Source: Galerina marginata (taxonomy: Eukaryota > Basidiomycota > Agaricomycetes > Agaricales > Galerinaceae). From it: DNA of 64,000 bases. The position numbers and the translations under genes are program-made. Shown here one piece after another: positions 34,571 to 46,220 of the stretch. The first letter of the stretch is position 1. Each line of letters starts with the position of its first letter. The stretch covers positions 2,852,001-2,916,000 of the forward strand of contig JAECYW010000008.1 of NCBI GenBank assembly GCA_023014335.1. Direction: 5' to 3'. Under the pieces are notes generated by a model, which worked only from the letters and a program-made list of their open reading frames with translations, was not told where the DNA came from and did not search any database.

Positions 34571-36086
34571 ATGTCATCACACCAGTTAAGCGCTTCCACC
34601 GGCAGTGACTCAACAACACCTCCACCCCTTACCTCGCTGTCCTCAGAGGCTTCCGTCAAACTCTACGAAGAAAAGCTCAAGCCAAGGATCAACACCATCA
34701 AGTCCAGCAACGCCTCTCTGCCCTCACTAGTCGACGCCGCAGAAAAGATCATCTTGGAGGTGTTTCAATTTGCGCCTGACTCTATGCGTACTTTCACTTT
34801 CACACACAAAAAACCTGAGGATTTTGATCACTACGAAATATTAACATCAATATCCGCGCACCTCGATAAAATCATGCTCGCCATGCTCGCACACGCCCAA
34901 GAATGCGGCGGCGAGCGCGGGGAACGCTATGTAGCGGCTTCCATCGTCAGCTGTTCAGAGGAAGAAGACGTGGTTGGAGCGCTTGCGGCGCTCGGAACTA
35001 CGTGGCTCACACATCTCCTATTCGTCTGTTGGTTATAACTTATTTTATCTCTCTGAAGAATAGAATGGAATCTAACATTTTTTTTGGTCAGTCAAAACCA
35101 GAACCCAAACTATTGACCAACCATCCACACATCTCTCGCAAAGAGGAGGAGGGAGCAGGAAACGCTCAGTCGCCCAAAACGTGCACAGCCGCCTTCTCTT
35201 CTAAACGAAATATCCTTCCATTGAATTGCTCATCTAGGTGATGAGACGAGACAGATACGAGTGTGTGTTAACAGGTACTCAAGATGTAGCACACCCGAAA
35301 CCCGTCGCAGGAATATACACCGCTAGGTTGTACATCACTCACATACTTCAAAGGGCAGTCGGTGAATTCGATACAGACCAAAACTCAGACTCTGTGCGTT
35401 CATCTGAATCTTCCATTCTCACTCAAAGCGAAAATCTCGCAGCGCTGACTGCGTGTTCTTTATCAATTGTTACTTAACATCCAGTACAAGTCGGCTGCGA
35501 CCACTTTGGACATATTATCCAATTTCACCCGCCTTCCCGCTCAGACACTCGAGGAATTGAGTGTCCACCTAGATGAGCCGTCGAATGGGATGACGCTTCA
35601 GTCAGATTCCCATTACGCGTTCAAGAGGTTCGACTGGTGTTTGAAAGAAACAACGGTCGGCTCCAAGACCCTCAACATAATTTAAAATTCATACTAACAC
35701 ACAGCTGACGACACGTCCAGGAAACGCATGTGTACGATTTAAAAATCTTCCAGGACCGGGGCATATTGAAGAAGCCAGACGACAATCGTATCACCTTTGC
35801 GGACTACAGCAATAAATTCTTGGACTTGGACTCTACTCGCATGTTGGAGAGGAAGCCTCCCGTCGATCTGCCGAATCCCATTTACATTCAAATCCACGCT
35901 GCTATAGCTGGAATTCTGAATATGAGTGGTGTGGGAGGGTTTCTCGACGCGCTTTTGGATACATATAGGGAGGATGAGGATAGGCTTTGCGCTGTCCGGT
36001 GTTGGCCAGAACTTGAGAGGTTGATGGAGGAGCAAGCATTGCGTGATGCTGTTACTGAGGCATTTCGGATGGCTAAGGTGTATTGA
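34571..36086 (+). CDS. HNH-endonuclease-domain protein
   Basis: I recognise the layout of a widespread Agaricomycete HNH-domain family. N-terminal exon: MSSHQLSASTGSDSTTPPP, then KLYEEKLKPRINT and SLPSLVDAAEKIILEVF. After a 57-bp intron (about 35181-35237) comes the HNH core: VMRRDRYECVLTGTQDVAHP (R-D-x-Y-x-C-x-x-T-G) and THILQRAVGEFD (H of the motif). Then DILSNFTRLPAQTLEELSVHL, DEPSNGMTLQSD (the N position), HYAFKRFDWCLKE and a C-terminal NPIYIQIHAAIAGILNMSG with RCWPELERLMEEQ. The exon 1 to exon 2 join is out of phase with the simplest splice sites, so either a cryptic site is used or there is a small lesion. Nuclease activity is plausible but unproven. Confidence 0.72.
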
Positions 36087-36109
36087 ATTCTGTTTATATT
36101 GTATCACTT

Positions 36110-36955
36110 GTAAGTTCTTACCCTCATCTCCACAACAGAAAATATCGTGTATTTACGTTACTCTTTCTTTCTAGGAAAGCTGTCCTATCTTGGCCCTAAA
36201 ACCTTTCCTAGTTCCAGTGTACAGCATCGCTCCACCGGCGCATCGATGGCACTTGGACTGACTAGCGCCTGTGATGACCAACATTTAGACGTGGATCTGC
36301 CATCTCTAGTCCGGTAGTCCCTCTAATTCTATGGCTTTCCCGTATGGACGACATCTCGACTCGACCCAGCGTGGTGTATGGTCACAGACAATGATCATGA
36401 TTCATTGGAACCATTGAAATGGACGCGCTCGATGTACAAAACAAAAAAAAAGCAACACGCTTGCCCGTTTGACACGAAGCCCTCTCGTCCGAGAATATTT
36501 TGGTAAGAACTTCGGTTCTTGCTTCATATCGCACTTTTTGCCTTCGAGCGTCGCTAGCGCCCTCGAGGACCAGTAAAGACTAAAAATCTTTAAATTCTCT
36601 CCCAAAAGAGCTTGAAAGGGAGCACGTCCAAAGGCTAATTTTTCTATTCGCGTAGAGGTGGAAATCCTATAGCTGCTAATTGATTTTTAATTTGAAGAAC
36701 TTGAATGATTTGATTTGAAATAAACGAGCGGTAATTGAAAGAATGCGCTGGGTGTCTTCCCGGAAAGTATAGCTTGGATAATTGGAGCTGGCATGAGACA
36801 CGCTCTTAAGAAAGTTCAATATGAGTTTGTGTGAAACTCTAGGTGGCTTCAACGCCAATACTGAGAGTGCATTCTATTTTTTTTTTTGGACGATTTGTCG
36901 ACGATTTGAACTGCCGAATTCGGAATTCCCTCCAAAAATAGACACTGGGTGTGAC
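36110..36955 (+). repeat. dispersed repeat copy R3, downstream flank of the HNH gene
   Basis: Begins 24 bp after the HNH stop codon and follows the same anchor order as R2 in the same orientation, shortened by deletions: ACCCTCATCTCCACAACAGA (36120), TCGATGGCACTTGGAC (36243), ATGATCATGATTCATTGGAA (36391), GACGCGCTCGATG (36422), GGTGGCTTCAACGCCAATAC (36841) and GCCGAATTCGGAATTC (36914). Similarity ends near CAAAAATAGACAC. It carries no gene. Confidence 0.65.
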
Positions 36956-37317
36956 AATGACATGACGTATTTGCGCGCCGCCAAAAAAGCTTGTCACGCA
37001 GTTGGTTTTCGTCCACCCCACACTCCGACCATGAGTTTCTATAGTCTTCTCCAAGCCAGAAAACACCTTTTTACACCAGTTGGAAGATGGAATTATGGTG
37101 TCTATTGCCCTGGCAATTGTTGGTGAGCATTAAAATTTCGCTTTGATCTCAGTTTTTGCTTCTGAATCTGAAATTTTGTGGCCTAGGTTGAACGACTTGT
37201 TTTAAAAGAAATATCGCTTGAATAATCTCCAAAGGCTCTACCACCTTTTGACCCTCTACTAGCTAATTTATGACTTGCTATTCTATGTCAACTTCGACCT
37301 CCAACGTTTGACGTCTA

Positions 37318-37948
37318 GCCTTTACAACGCGGCAGCGCACCGATCTTCAAACTAGCTCCACAACTTACAATTCGCCCAAAGTTAAAAGTTCGTCATTTGA
37401 AGCTCAAGAATCTCAAGGGAACTGTCCTGGGCGGCCGGTACCTCGACCGATGGAAGGCTAAAATTGGGCAGAACCAGCGAGAAATAACGACTCCACATCA
37501 TGTGCGTCCTTCTCCTTCACATCTTCCTCCTGCTTTGTCTTGATGACCAAATTTTTAGGGTTTCACAAATTTTCCTACTCTAATAGTGGAAACTGAACCA
37601 GTAACGATAACACTTGTTCCCAACCGTCGAACTATTCGTTGTGCTGCCATCGTTTGTGCCGAAGATCTATCATTTAAAAGAATTCACCGCCGCCGTCTTG
37701 AAGGCATAACCGTCGTGGAACTTGGACTTGAAGACTACATCGCGCAAGACTTCTCTACTCCGATTCTGCTTGCGATTCGCGTCCTGAAGAGCTTGTACCA
37801 GACTCATAGGTCTCCGGAGCGGGAGACTAATAAAAAGAACAAGAGGAAAAACCTCATAGAAGTTGAATTCAAGGAACGGGTTTGGTTTCGGAAGACGAAA
37901 TTTTCCGTTGGTACACTGGCAGACTGCCCCCATGCGAATACGAGGTAA
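37318..37948 (+). CDS. possible hypothetical protein exons (incomplete)
   Basis: Two open segments join through an intron (about 37500-37558). The first reads LQRGSAPIFKLAPQLTIRPK...LKLKNLKGTVLGGRYLDRWK and ends at a GTGCGT donor. The second starts GFTNFPTLIVETEPVTITLV and continues to about 37948, where a GTAAGC donor follows. The join is in phase and amino-acid content is protein-like. No start codon is found, since a stop lies directly upstream of 37318, and no later exon is convincing. I recognise no domain. Could be a relic. Confidence 0.3.
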
Positions 37949-40900
37949 GCCGCATCGCTCTGTGCCGACCTGTCATTTCTGTCCAATGTCTGACTTGCCA
38001 CTTTTCAACCAAAGATATCACCACCTTAATGCACTCGAATTATGAATCCCCTGGATCGTTTGCAGATTGCAAGTAGCTGATAAATTGTTATCCCGTCGAC
38101 CAGTTATGTGCCGACTCTCCCCCGTCTGCCACGACATGATCATAATCTCGTCGGGGTTTGGCCAGATCCATCGACGCGTTTCTCCCTCATACGTCCTTGC
38201 AAGTCGAGCCATATGGACAGGGCAACAATAAACCCAAGGTTAGAAGCAGTTTCACAGATATCTACGCGTTTGGTATGATAAACGTGTGTGCAGGTTACCT
38301 TAGGCTAACCAACTGCCTTCACAGAACTTCGACATAGGCACCATCCTCTCCGCCGTGCTCTGCACGTCCACGTATATTTGTCAATCACTCCTTCAAACAT
38401 TTCGTTGCTCCAAGTGGGAAACCATGCTTCCGATCTGGTACTGAGCCTTCGAATTCCCGGGATTTCTGGGTCTAGGATCACTCCCACATCCCTTCGACGC
38501 GTACTCTTCGAGAGTCTGGTCCTCGGAAAAGCTATTCAGCGGATTTGCCTAGAATCTTATCGGGCGATGGCTCTCGAATCCCAGACACCCGAGGAACAGA
38601 CCTACGGACAAGACACGACAAAACGGACGCGTCGTGGGACTGGGTCGCGTTTTACCACAACACCATTTCAATCTGAGCTATTTACAGCGAGGTCGGTCGT
38701 TGCATAATGATCCACGTATCACGCATGTCCAATGTCTGACATGGGTGCTGGACCGTGAATCCGAAGACACATGGAGGCCGATACTCGTACGATATTGAGG
38801 ACGCGTTCTCTTCATCAACGTCAGCGATGTCCAACGGTCAATCAAAGTCTCATTCACGAACGTGAGCACCCCCGCCGAAGCCGTGTCATCTCCACAAAGT
38901 TCTTCCGTTCCGAGTTTAGGAAGCTTTCCTCGCCAGCCTTTCCTCCCTCCGAGCTTTCTGGAAGTCCTGGGACCATTCTCCAACGACCTTGATCTTCCTT
39001 TGCTGATTCCTTCCCATTATCAATCCTTGTTCGAATCACGTGACGGATCCATAAACCGAGGAAATTAGAAATGTTATTTTCCATCCGCATATTCCTCGAC
39101 GCCCACCAGAAACCTCACCGAAAATACCTACACGAGGTGCTCGTGGCTGGAGTCGAATTTTGGATTCTTTGCTAGGCAGACTCCAGATTTATTGACAGTG
39201 TGCAGGCAAGAATGTGCCGAGGTCGTGAAGCGTGGATTTTCTTCTTCCTCCATGGGCCCAGGCCGTGAAACCATTGTTGACAGCGAACAAACCCGCAGCG
39301 AGAAAGCCATGGCCACCGGTTTGAAATTCCTCCACGTCTGTATAAACCTCGACTTCAACATCAAGTCACGTGCCTGATCCGACAATGCGAATGTTTATGA
39401 CAACCATTATGCAGTTTCTTCGCCCTCAGGAATATCCTGGTCCACTCCGTATGATGCGCCATCACCTCTAGCGTGCCTCTTACTTATACTGGCGGGTGGT
39501 TGAGTGGAATGGTCTATGGGGCTTCCTTCCTGTTCGGTTTGGGTTAACCTTGGGAAGGCTGGGAGCGACCAATTTCTGGGTTGGTTTGGCACCTACTTTC
39601 CTGTGGCTCCAGGCCCACAGGTCTTTTATCTTCTGCGGCCATGCAGATAGATGTAGAGATGATTAAGCAAACCCAGCATCGAGGCGACGTGGGAACCCTT
39701 CGCTTTTGGCAGTTTTGGGAGATCAGATTTCTTTATCTATCTCGTAATTAATCCTCTTATTTTTGCTCATTATTTCTTCTGATCTAAATATTCTGTTTCT
39801 TCTCCAGTTACCAGAGAATGTCACTTCGTCAACCAGAACACGAGAGGAAATTCGACACCCAAAGTTTAGCTCTGCCTTTCGGTTTATCATCTGATTTAGA
39901 TCCGAGAGGTCTTCGAAAACATATAGAAGGCCAACGATAGCACGTACTTAGCACAGAAGATTAACTGCCGCACGCACGGGCCAGAATACCGAAGCCTGGC
40001 CTAGCTTGAGATCTTGATCTCTGGTAAGCACCTTCTCGACCACGGACCAAAGCAGCAGCTGACCCACCACCCAGCTTATTTAGGGCGTAGATCCTCTGAC
40101 AGGCCCTTTAAATGGCTAAGCCTCACCTGCTGCCAAGGAAACCGCTCACGACACCATCAACTGCTTTTGCCTCTGCTCACGCGAGAAACCAGAAGAAGAT
40201 CGCCCCGCCCCGGATCGTGGTTGAGGAAAAAATAGATTATTAGACTGTGCAATGCCGCCGGTAAACTGCTAGTGGGCTTAAAGGCTCCTGGAGGTATACG
40301 TACTTGTCGATAATTCGAGTAGCCGAGGCGGAGCTGATGTCACTACGTCGTCGACGTCCGGTTACTTGTGTACACTTTGGTGGCGGATTTGGGCGTAATT
40401 TTAGTGGTATAACTTTCTTTATTCTGTGTTTTATTTAAATTTGTCGCTAATGAAGAAGTTCAGATGTAGTAACGTATCTTGGATTATGAACGGCACGGAT
40501 TCCCTCGAATATTTGAATTTTCAAATGAGACCTCCCGCGCTTCCAGGCTCTTTTTTAACCGATCAACGGGCAACTAAAAGCGACGACTTCGTTCCTCCGT
40601 GAGTTGGCGATAAGGCTCGCTATTAGCTTCTAGACGCTCAACGAATTCACTAGCAGCGATCCAGTGCGAATAGCTCTTAACAAAATTGGCCCGTGACTCA
40701 CTTGGTAATGGACAAAAGAGACAAATCGGTCCTCTTAATTGCCGTGTCAGGACAGTAGGATTCTGTCCTACGCGTCGATAACGCCGACAGCTCTGCCGTA
40801 ACTCTGGTCTTCTCCTAAGCGTCACCTTGGCTTGCGAGGAATGTAACTCCTCTCAAAAGATGGTAAGAATAGCGGTTCATCCATATTCTGTCGGCAAGCG

Positions 40901-43900
40901 GCTTATCATTCGCTCCGATTCTCAAGCTTATCATCACCTCTGGTCCCCTAACCCAGTCCCGTCAAGTCCAACAACGTTTGCTTGTCCCCTAATTGTTTCT
41001 GAACCCCATAGGTCGTCGGGTCTATTCTTAAATTACGCCGCGGCGGTCTTTATCCGCGCTCGTATACAGCACTCAATCATACCACCTCAAATTGCCCGCT
41101 GCCGTCAATAACGGCGTTTTATTCCGAGATCCAAAGTCCAGAACAAGTGTCGGCATGGCTTAGCCACGCAGGGCTTCGATATTCGCTCGCTCTCTACCTC
41201 CACTTGGCCACCTGAGTGAGACATCTGACACCAGAAGGGCAAGTCAACGGACCTAAGGTACATCAACCTCAACCTCAAGGTTTACTTTGGCGTTCCGGTG
41301 AGCTCGCGATGCTATACGATGCCACGAGTGTGTCTACCTATCGGGTGCCGATGTTCGCAGCTCGATACTGGCCCTCACTTGCGATCCTTACTCACAGTCT
41401 CTTCTTCTTTAGCCGAAATCTGATGTTCAGCGGGTCATGGTCCGCGAGATATCATTCTCTTAACATTGGAAGGCTATCCAATATCGCCGGATTCCAGTTG
41501 ACGCGGATAATTGCCAAGTTCGATCTACGCGAGCAGGGCTGGAAGACAGTGTCGGGGCAGCAACGAGGCCAGACCGGCGACGACGAGCACCGAGTCATTT
41601 GTTCATCTCTGTTGGCATTCCTGTCATGCTTATACCACCTGCGGAAATTGGTCAGCCCACATGTCGCGTCGGCCTAATCATTACGCTGACACTATGCGAG
41701 ATATGTACTGCAGCTTTGGGTGAGTGCCGCTGTCAATCACTGCCTGGCTTCGCTTGACGGTCTTAAACCCGCTTTTCCAGCTCAGGTACCAATATGGACC
41801 TTGGGATACTTTTCTCGTCTACACGACATGTGAGGTGACGATTGCCTATTCGCGGGGTATCTTCTGTCTCTGTCTCTTCACTGACTCGAGGTCGCCCTTC
41901 AGGGCCACGACGGGGCACATCTGTTTCCGGAAGACTGCCGGAACATGGATAGATGGACGGGCGCCAACTACAGGAAGGTCGTGATTAACGTCCCTTTAAT
42001 TATCAGGTCATTCATTTACCTGCATTCTGGAAGTCTAGAACATCCTACAGAGTGCGGGCGAGATATTTCCTATTAGCTGCGGCCTGGACACGAACAAAAC
42101 GGCGCGTATTTGGCGGCGCGAGTTTTGTTCCCCAAATCATGAGCATGTGAGCGAACAAGTGCATGACCTCTAGCCAGACTAATTTTATCTCATCAGTCTA
42201 CAACAGATCATATCCCAGGAAGTGTTGTACTTCAAGATAAATAAAAGAACCCGAGTGAATACTACACCCGGTTCGTTCTCAAAGGCAGAAACTCTTTCTC
42301 AATCAGGCAATCAGCGCAGCCTTCTTCAGGTGAAGACCAATGATATCTCCAGAAATAGCGATGTACGCTTCGGGGCGGGGACGGACCGTAGGAAAACTAC
42401 TCTACGTTCCGGTAAAAACCCCATTGTTAATCTGCTAAGTCGCCACAATCTCGACATTCAGTGGGGAATTTGGTGTTCAAGCGCTGCCTTATCGCTAGCC
42501 GATAATTGACCATCTTCCAATTGGGTCGAGGCGTGCATTTTCTGATCCTAAAGCGCTGCTCTCAGGCAAGTGGCGGGAAGGCATTGCGATCCGTGGTCAT
42601 TGGAAGCAGAAATAACTTGGCTTCCAAAAACAGGGCTTGTGAATTATCTCCCAAAAAATAGAAGAGAAATATACATGGCTGTCTGATTTGAAATAGCTGC
42701 TGTCTACGCTTCAATCAGATGATTAAAGTACAGAAGCTACAGAAGCTGAGAAGCTCGTCAACGCGTCTTACAGAGCTCAATGTCCGAGCATGAATGCCAG
42801 AAAAGTAGATTTTAATTGTGGCTCAGTTAAGACGCAATTGTCAGATTGACATAAACTGAAACAAAATAAGCTCTTCCTCCATATCATGTTTTGCCTGCAG
42901 TTCCGACGACATTGGAAAGATAAACAATGAAATACGAGAGTACCGTATTTCCTCAACTTGGCTGGATACGCGACGTAAGGCAGTGGTCCGAGGGACCCTA
43001 CATCGTGGGAAAACGTCGGGCTAAAATGACACGCCGTGCCCTGATTCTGCTCATTCTCATGTGGCGGTTTCACTGCAACTCTCAGGTCCAGCAAAGAATC
43101 CAGCCTTTACTCGCATCTCATCTTGCCGAATGTGTCCAGCTGATGTCACCAGAGATACGTCGGTCCTCTCCTCGACGTCGATACCAGCTAGCAATGGCGA
43201 TATTCTCCAATGAGCAAAGCTTTTTGTCGAATTTTTGAGGGGGTAATCACCCCCGCCGAAATGATGATACTTCTGCCATGTCGAGCGTCCACGTCAAACC
43301 GTTGTCTTTGATCCTTGATTCACCTTGAATCCTGTGGGCATTTCCTCCGACCAGAGGATCATTTCCCGGAGATTGAAAGTCAAGATCCCAGTTTTTTTGA
43401 CGACAACGCTGGACAACTCCTGTGATGCCACCTCGTCCAGCGAATATTATGCCACTCTGTAACAGACGCGTGCGATTTCAGAAGCATCCTCTTATCTGGT
43501 TTTTGGGATCCAACGAACACGTGATGGACATCCGCAAGGACTGTGACGCGGCGCTCTGAAGGAATCTCGCCATCCTGCCGCTCTTTCAGCCTTTACCACA
43601 CTGGTCCGACTTCGTAGGACCGGAGGATCGCGTACATGTATCGTAATCGCGCAATGCAGTTCATTCAAGCCGGCGCGTTTGCTGAATTGTAGGGATGTGC
43701 CTTCTTCATTTGAGGGAGGCTATTATCATCGAGGAACCTGATGCTCGCCTCTGTGATTCAGGTTCCTTCTATGCCCGATCACATTTTGCGTACCTGCCTG
43801 CCATTTTCGAATCTTACAGAAGCATGGAACAGACGGCAGCGACTGACCTTGTCAATCCCAGGATCTGTAAACTCAGATACTCAGTGTATGAGCGGGTTTG

Positions 43901-43905
43901 CCCAT
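37949..43905. other. gene-poor region of about 6 kb
   Basis: Only short open frames on both strands (longest about 150 codons, 41216-41677 on +). None has a domain, signal peptide or splice-compatible partner that I can defend. I looked for reverse-transcriptase, integrase and DDE motifs and for long terminal repeats and saw none. Probably old, eroded insertion sequence or long intergenic DNA. Confidence 0.45.
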
Positions 43906-43914
43906 TATATAAAA
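43906..43914 (+). promoter_or_regulatory. TATA box of the fruit-body-type protein gene
   Basis: TATATAAAA at 43906-43914, about 83 bp before the ATG at 43997. A strong consensus, as expected for a highly expressed gene. Confidence 0.6.
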
Positions 43915-43996
43915 GCCACTCCTTGCCGACTGGAGAAGAGCAGGACCAAGTTCTCTCCCTGCGGGCTTTGTTCACACCCTTCCTCGCTCTTACAAC

Positions 43997-45681
43997 ATGT
44001 TAACTTTCAGTCGCCTCATCCCTGCTATCTCTCTGGCCATTGCGGTTTCCGGTAAATTTTCTCCTCTTTAGTGTTGAATTTTACTGACCCAACTCCTATA
44101 GCAAAGACCCTCAACATTGTTCCACCCGCATCCAAGGGTGCATGGTTCAATCCCGCCGCAAGTGTGGACTTGGATTCGACCATTACCGACAGCGACACCA
44201 TTGCGAACACGGCCACAATCGTTGACCAGAAGGCAGGAGCGAGTGGTAGCCCCGACCAGCCTATCCCCGATACCGCAATCACTGCTGTTGATGGGCAACT
44301 GACCGCAGCTGGTTCAACCAGCGCGACGACTTCTCGTCGTTTTTTCTCCAGGAGTTCACTTGTTTCTCGCGACTCCTCCGCTAACTATGAGACCGTGTTC
44401 TCTGGTACCGGTACCGGTCCAAATGACCGTGACGGCTCCATCGAAGGAACGGCTTACTTGACTTTCACCCTCGTCAACAACTCGACATACAACGTTAACG
44501 ATTGTCTCGCTTTCTGTGACAGCGTTGAGCTATGCGGTAATTATATTCTTGTCCCGGCGTGGAAAAATCTCACGTTCGTTTTTATCAGTGTTCGCCAACT
44601 TGTACTACGAATTCAACAATGACGCCCTCGACCACCGGGAGACGTCCAACTTGAAGTGTGCTGTTTATGCCGATACTCACACTGCCGCAGAAAAGACGAA
44701 CCGCGGAGGACAGCAACTCGAAGCACCACCAGCTGGCCTTACCTACATTCAGCAATCCAGTGGATTCTCATCCAAAACCCTCGTTGATCCTGAAACTCCC
44801 GAAGGTTACGAACTCGTCTTCGGTCCCACGAATGGCGCCAACAATGCCCCCGGAGTACGCTGATTAAACTCTGCTCTGTAAATTCGCTAATCATGGTTGT
44901 ATTAGTACATGGGTTTCGCTTTCCTCGATAGGTACGATGTAGACGCCTGTGCCCAGCAGTGCAACACTCGCGGAGCCGATGGCCAAGGTGGCGCTTGCCA
45001 ATTCTTCAACATCTGGCGCGCCGTTGTTAACGGAAACCCGACCACTTACACTTGCAGCATGGTAAGCCTTAGTTTTTACTATGCGTATTATTAAGCCTTA
45101 CCTACAATTTGCAGTACTTCCTCGTCGCCGACGCATCCTCTGCCGTCAACACTGGTCAAGGCGACCTCAAAGTAACTTTCTCTCGTGGTTACAAGCGCAC
45201 CAACTTCATCGTCGACGGTGGATTTGAGGCTTTCAACGAGTGTGACGACTTCTGCTTCGACACTCAATCCGCCAACTGGATAGGCACCAGCCCCGCTGGA
45301 GGCTCTCTCGATGCCACCATCTTCTTCTTCCAACCCTTCGCACACAACGGCAACGCTGTCGCCCTCCTCGGATCGGCCACAGGAGTTGACGCTCTCCCAG
45401 GTACCCTCACCGTCGCTAAGCCTCTTGCCACCAAGGCCGGCAAGAACTACCAAATCAACTTCTTCCAAGCCAGCTCTTTCAGTCCCCCGGCCCAAGAAGC
45501 TGCCGCCTTCATTGATGTCGTCTGGAATGGCGTGACGGTACAGACCTTCCGGCCCGGCTTCGCCAACTTCGGATTCTTCTCCGTGAACGTTGTGGGGAAA
45601 GGAAACGACGTGCTCGCCTTCCACGGAGGTGCCGCACCTGCATGGTCGTTCATTGATGATGTCACTGTATTTGAGATCTAA
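43997..45681 (+). CDS. secreted fruit-body-type protein with PAN-like and DUF642-like regions
   Basis: Signal peptide MLTFSRLIPAISLAIAVS, split from KTLNIVPPASKGAWF by an intron (44052-44101). A linker follows, then a Cys-bearing PAN/apple-like part (NDCLAFCDSVELC joined across an intron to VFANLYYEFNND; later DACAQQCNTRGADGQGGACQ). The C-terminal 180 residues look like a galactose-binding, DUF642-type beta domain (NFIVDGGFEAF; FAHNGNAVALLGSATG; FFSVNVVGKGNDVLAF; WSFIDDVTVFEI). Similar proteins are described as fruit-body-specific or abundant secreted proteins in mushrooms. A wall or matrix carbohydrate-binding role is an inference. Codon choice is strongly C-ending, consistent with high expression. 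Open frames on the minus strand here (45091-45828) are shadows of this bias. Confidence 0.8.
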
Positions 45682-46220
45682 TCTTCCTATATTATTCCAC
45701 ACTCTCCACTCCCACCGTTTCTTCTCTCCACCTTGGGCGCTTTTTAGGCGGCGCAGGAATTGGTCGTTTTTGGCTTGGGGTTCTCTGTAATTAGTTAACA
45801 AAAATGCGTATGGTTTTCTTCTTCTCATTCATCGAACCAAGCGTGAGTTGGAAAGTAATATCCGGAGATATTTGACCACTAACCCCACAATTGTGGAAGA
45901 CGGCCTGCCAGCTGGCAATGCAAGTTGGCGGTCCGCGATATATGATCTGAACTGAAGCGGTCGATACCTTCTAGTGTGCGACAAAGAATACGAGGAAGCC
46001 AACTTGTGAGTAATTTGGGCTGAACTAGAGAGTGTGTAACAATATGCGCTGGCAGAAAGCGTACACCCGCGGACTTCAGAGGCATCGCTGAAAGGCAGTG
46101 GCATGAGGGTGGACGGAGTAGATGGAAAGTTTTGAATTCAAGAAAACCGTAACTTTGTTTCGTTGACCTTTAAAAATTCGGACCTGGTACAAAATCAACA
46201 AATAGGAAGATTTCCGCTAG
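45682..46220. other. intergenic
   Basis: Convergent 3' ends of the secreted protein and the 46.2-47.4 kb gene. Nothing else seen. Confidence 0.5.

Noticed and set aside
32624..36955. LTR retrotransposon made of R2-HNH-R3
   Set aside because: R2 and R3 are diverged and of unequal length, no TG...CA ends, primer-binding site, gag or reverse transcriptase is visible. Direct repeats alone do not make it an LTR element.
45091..45828. 245-codon open frame on the minus strand
   Set aside because: Exact shadow of the C-terminal exon of the secreted fruit-body-type protein, whose signal peptide, introns and domains are all on +.
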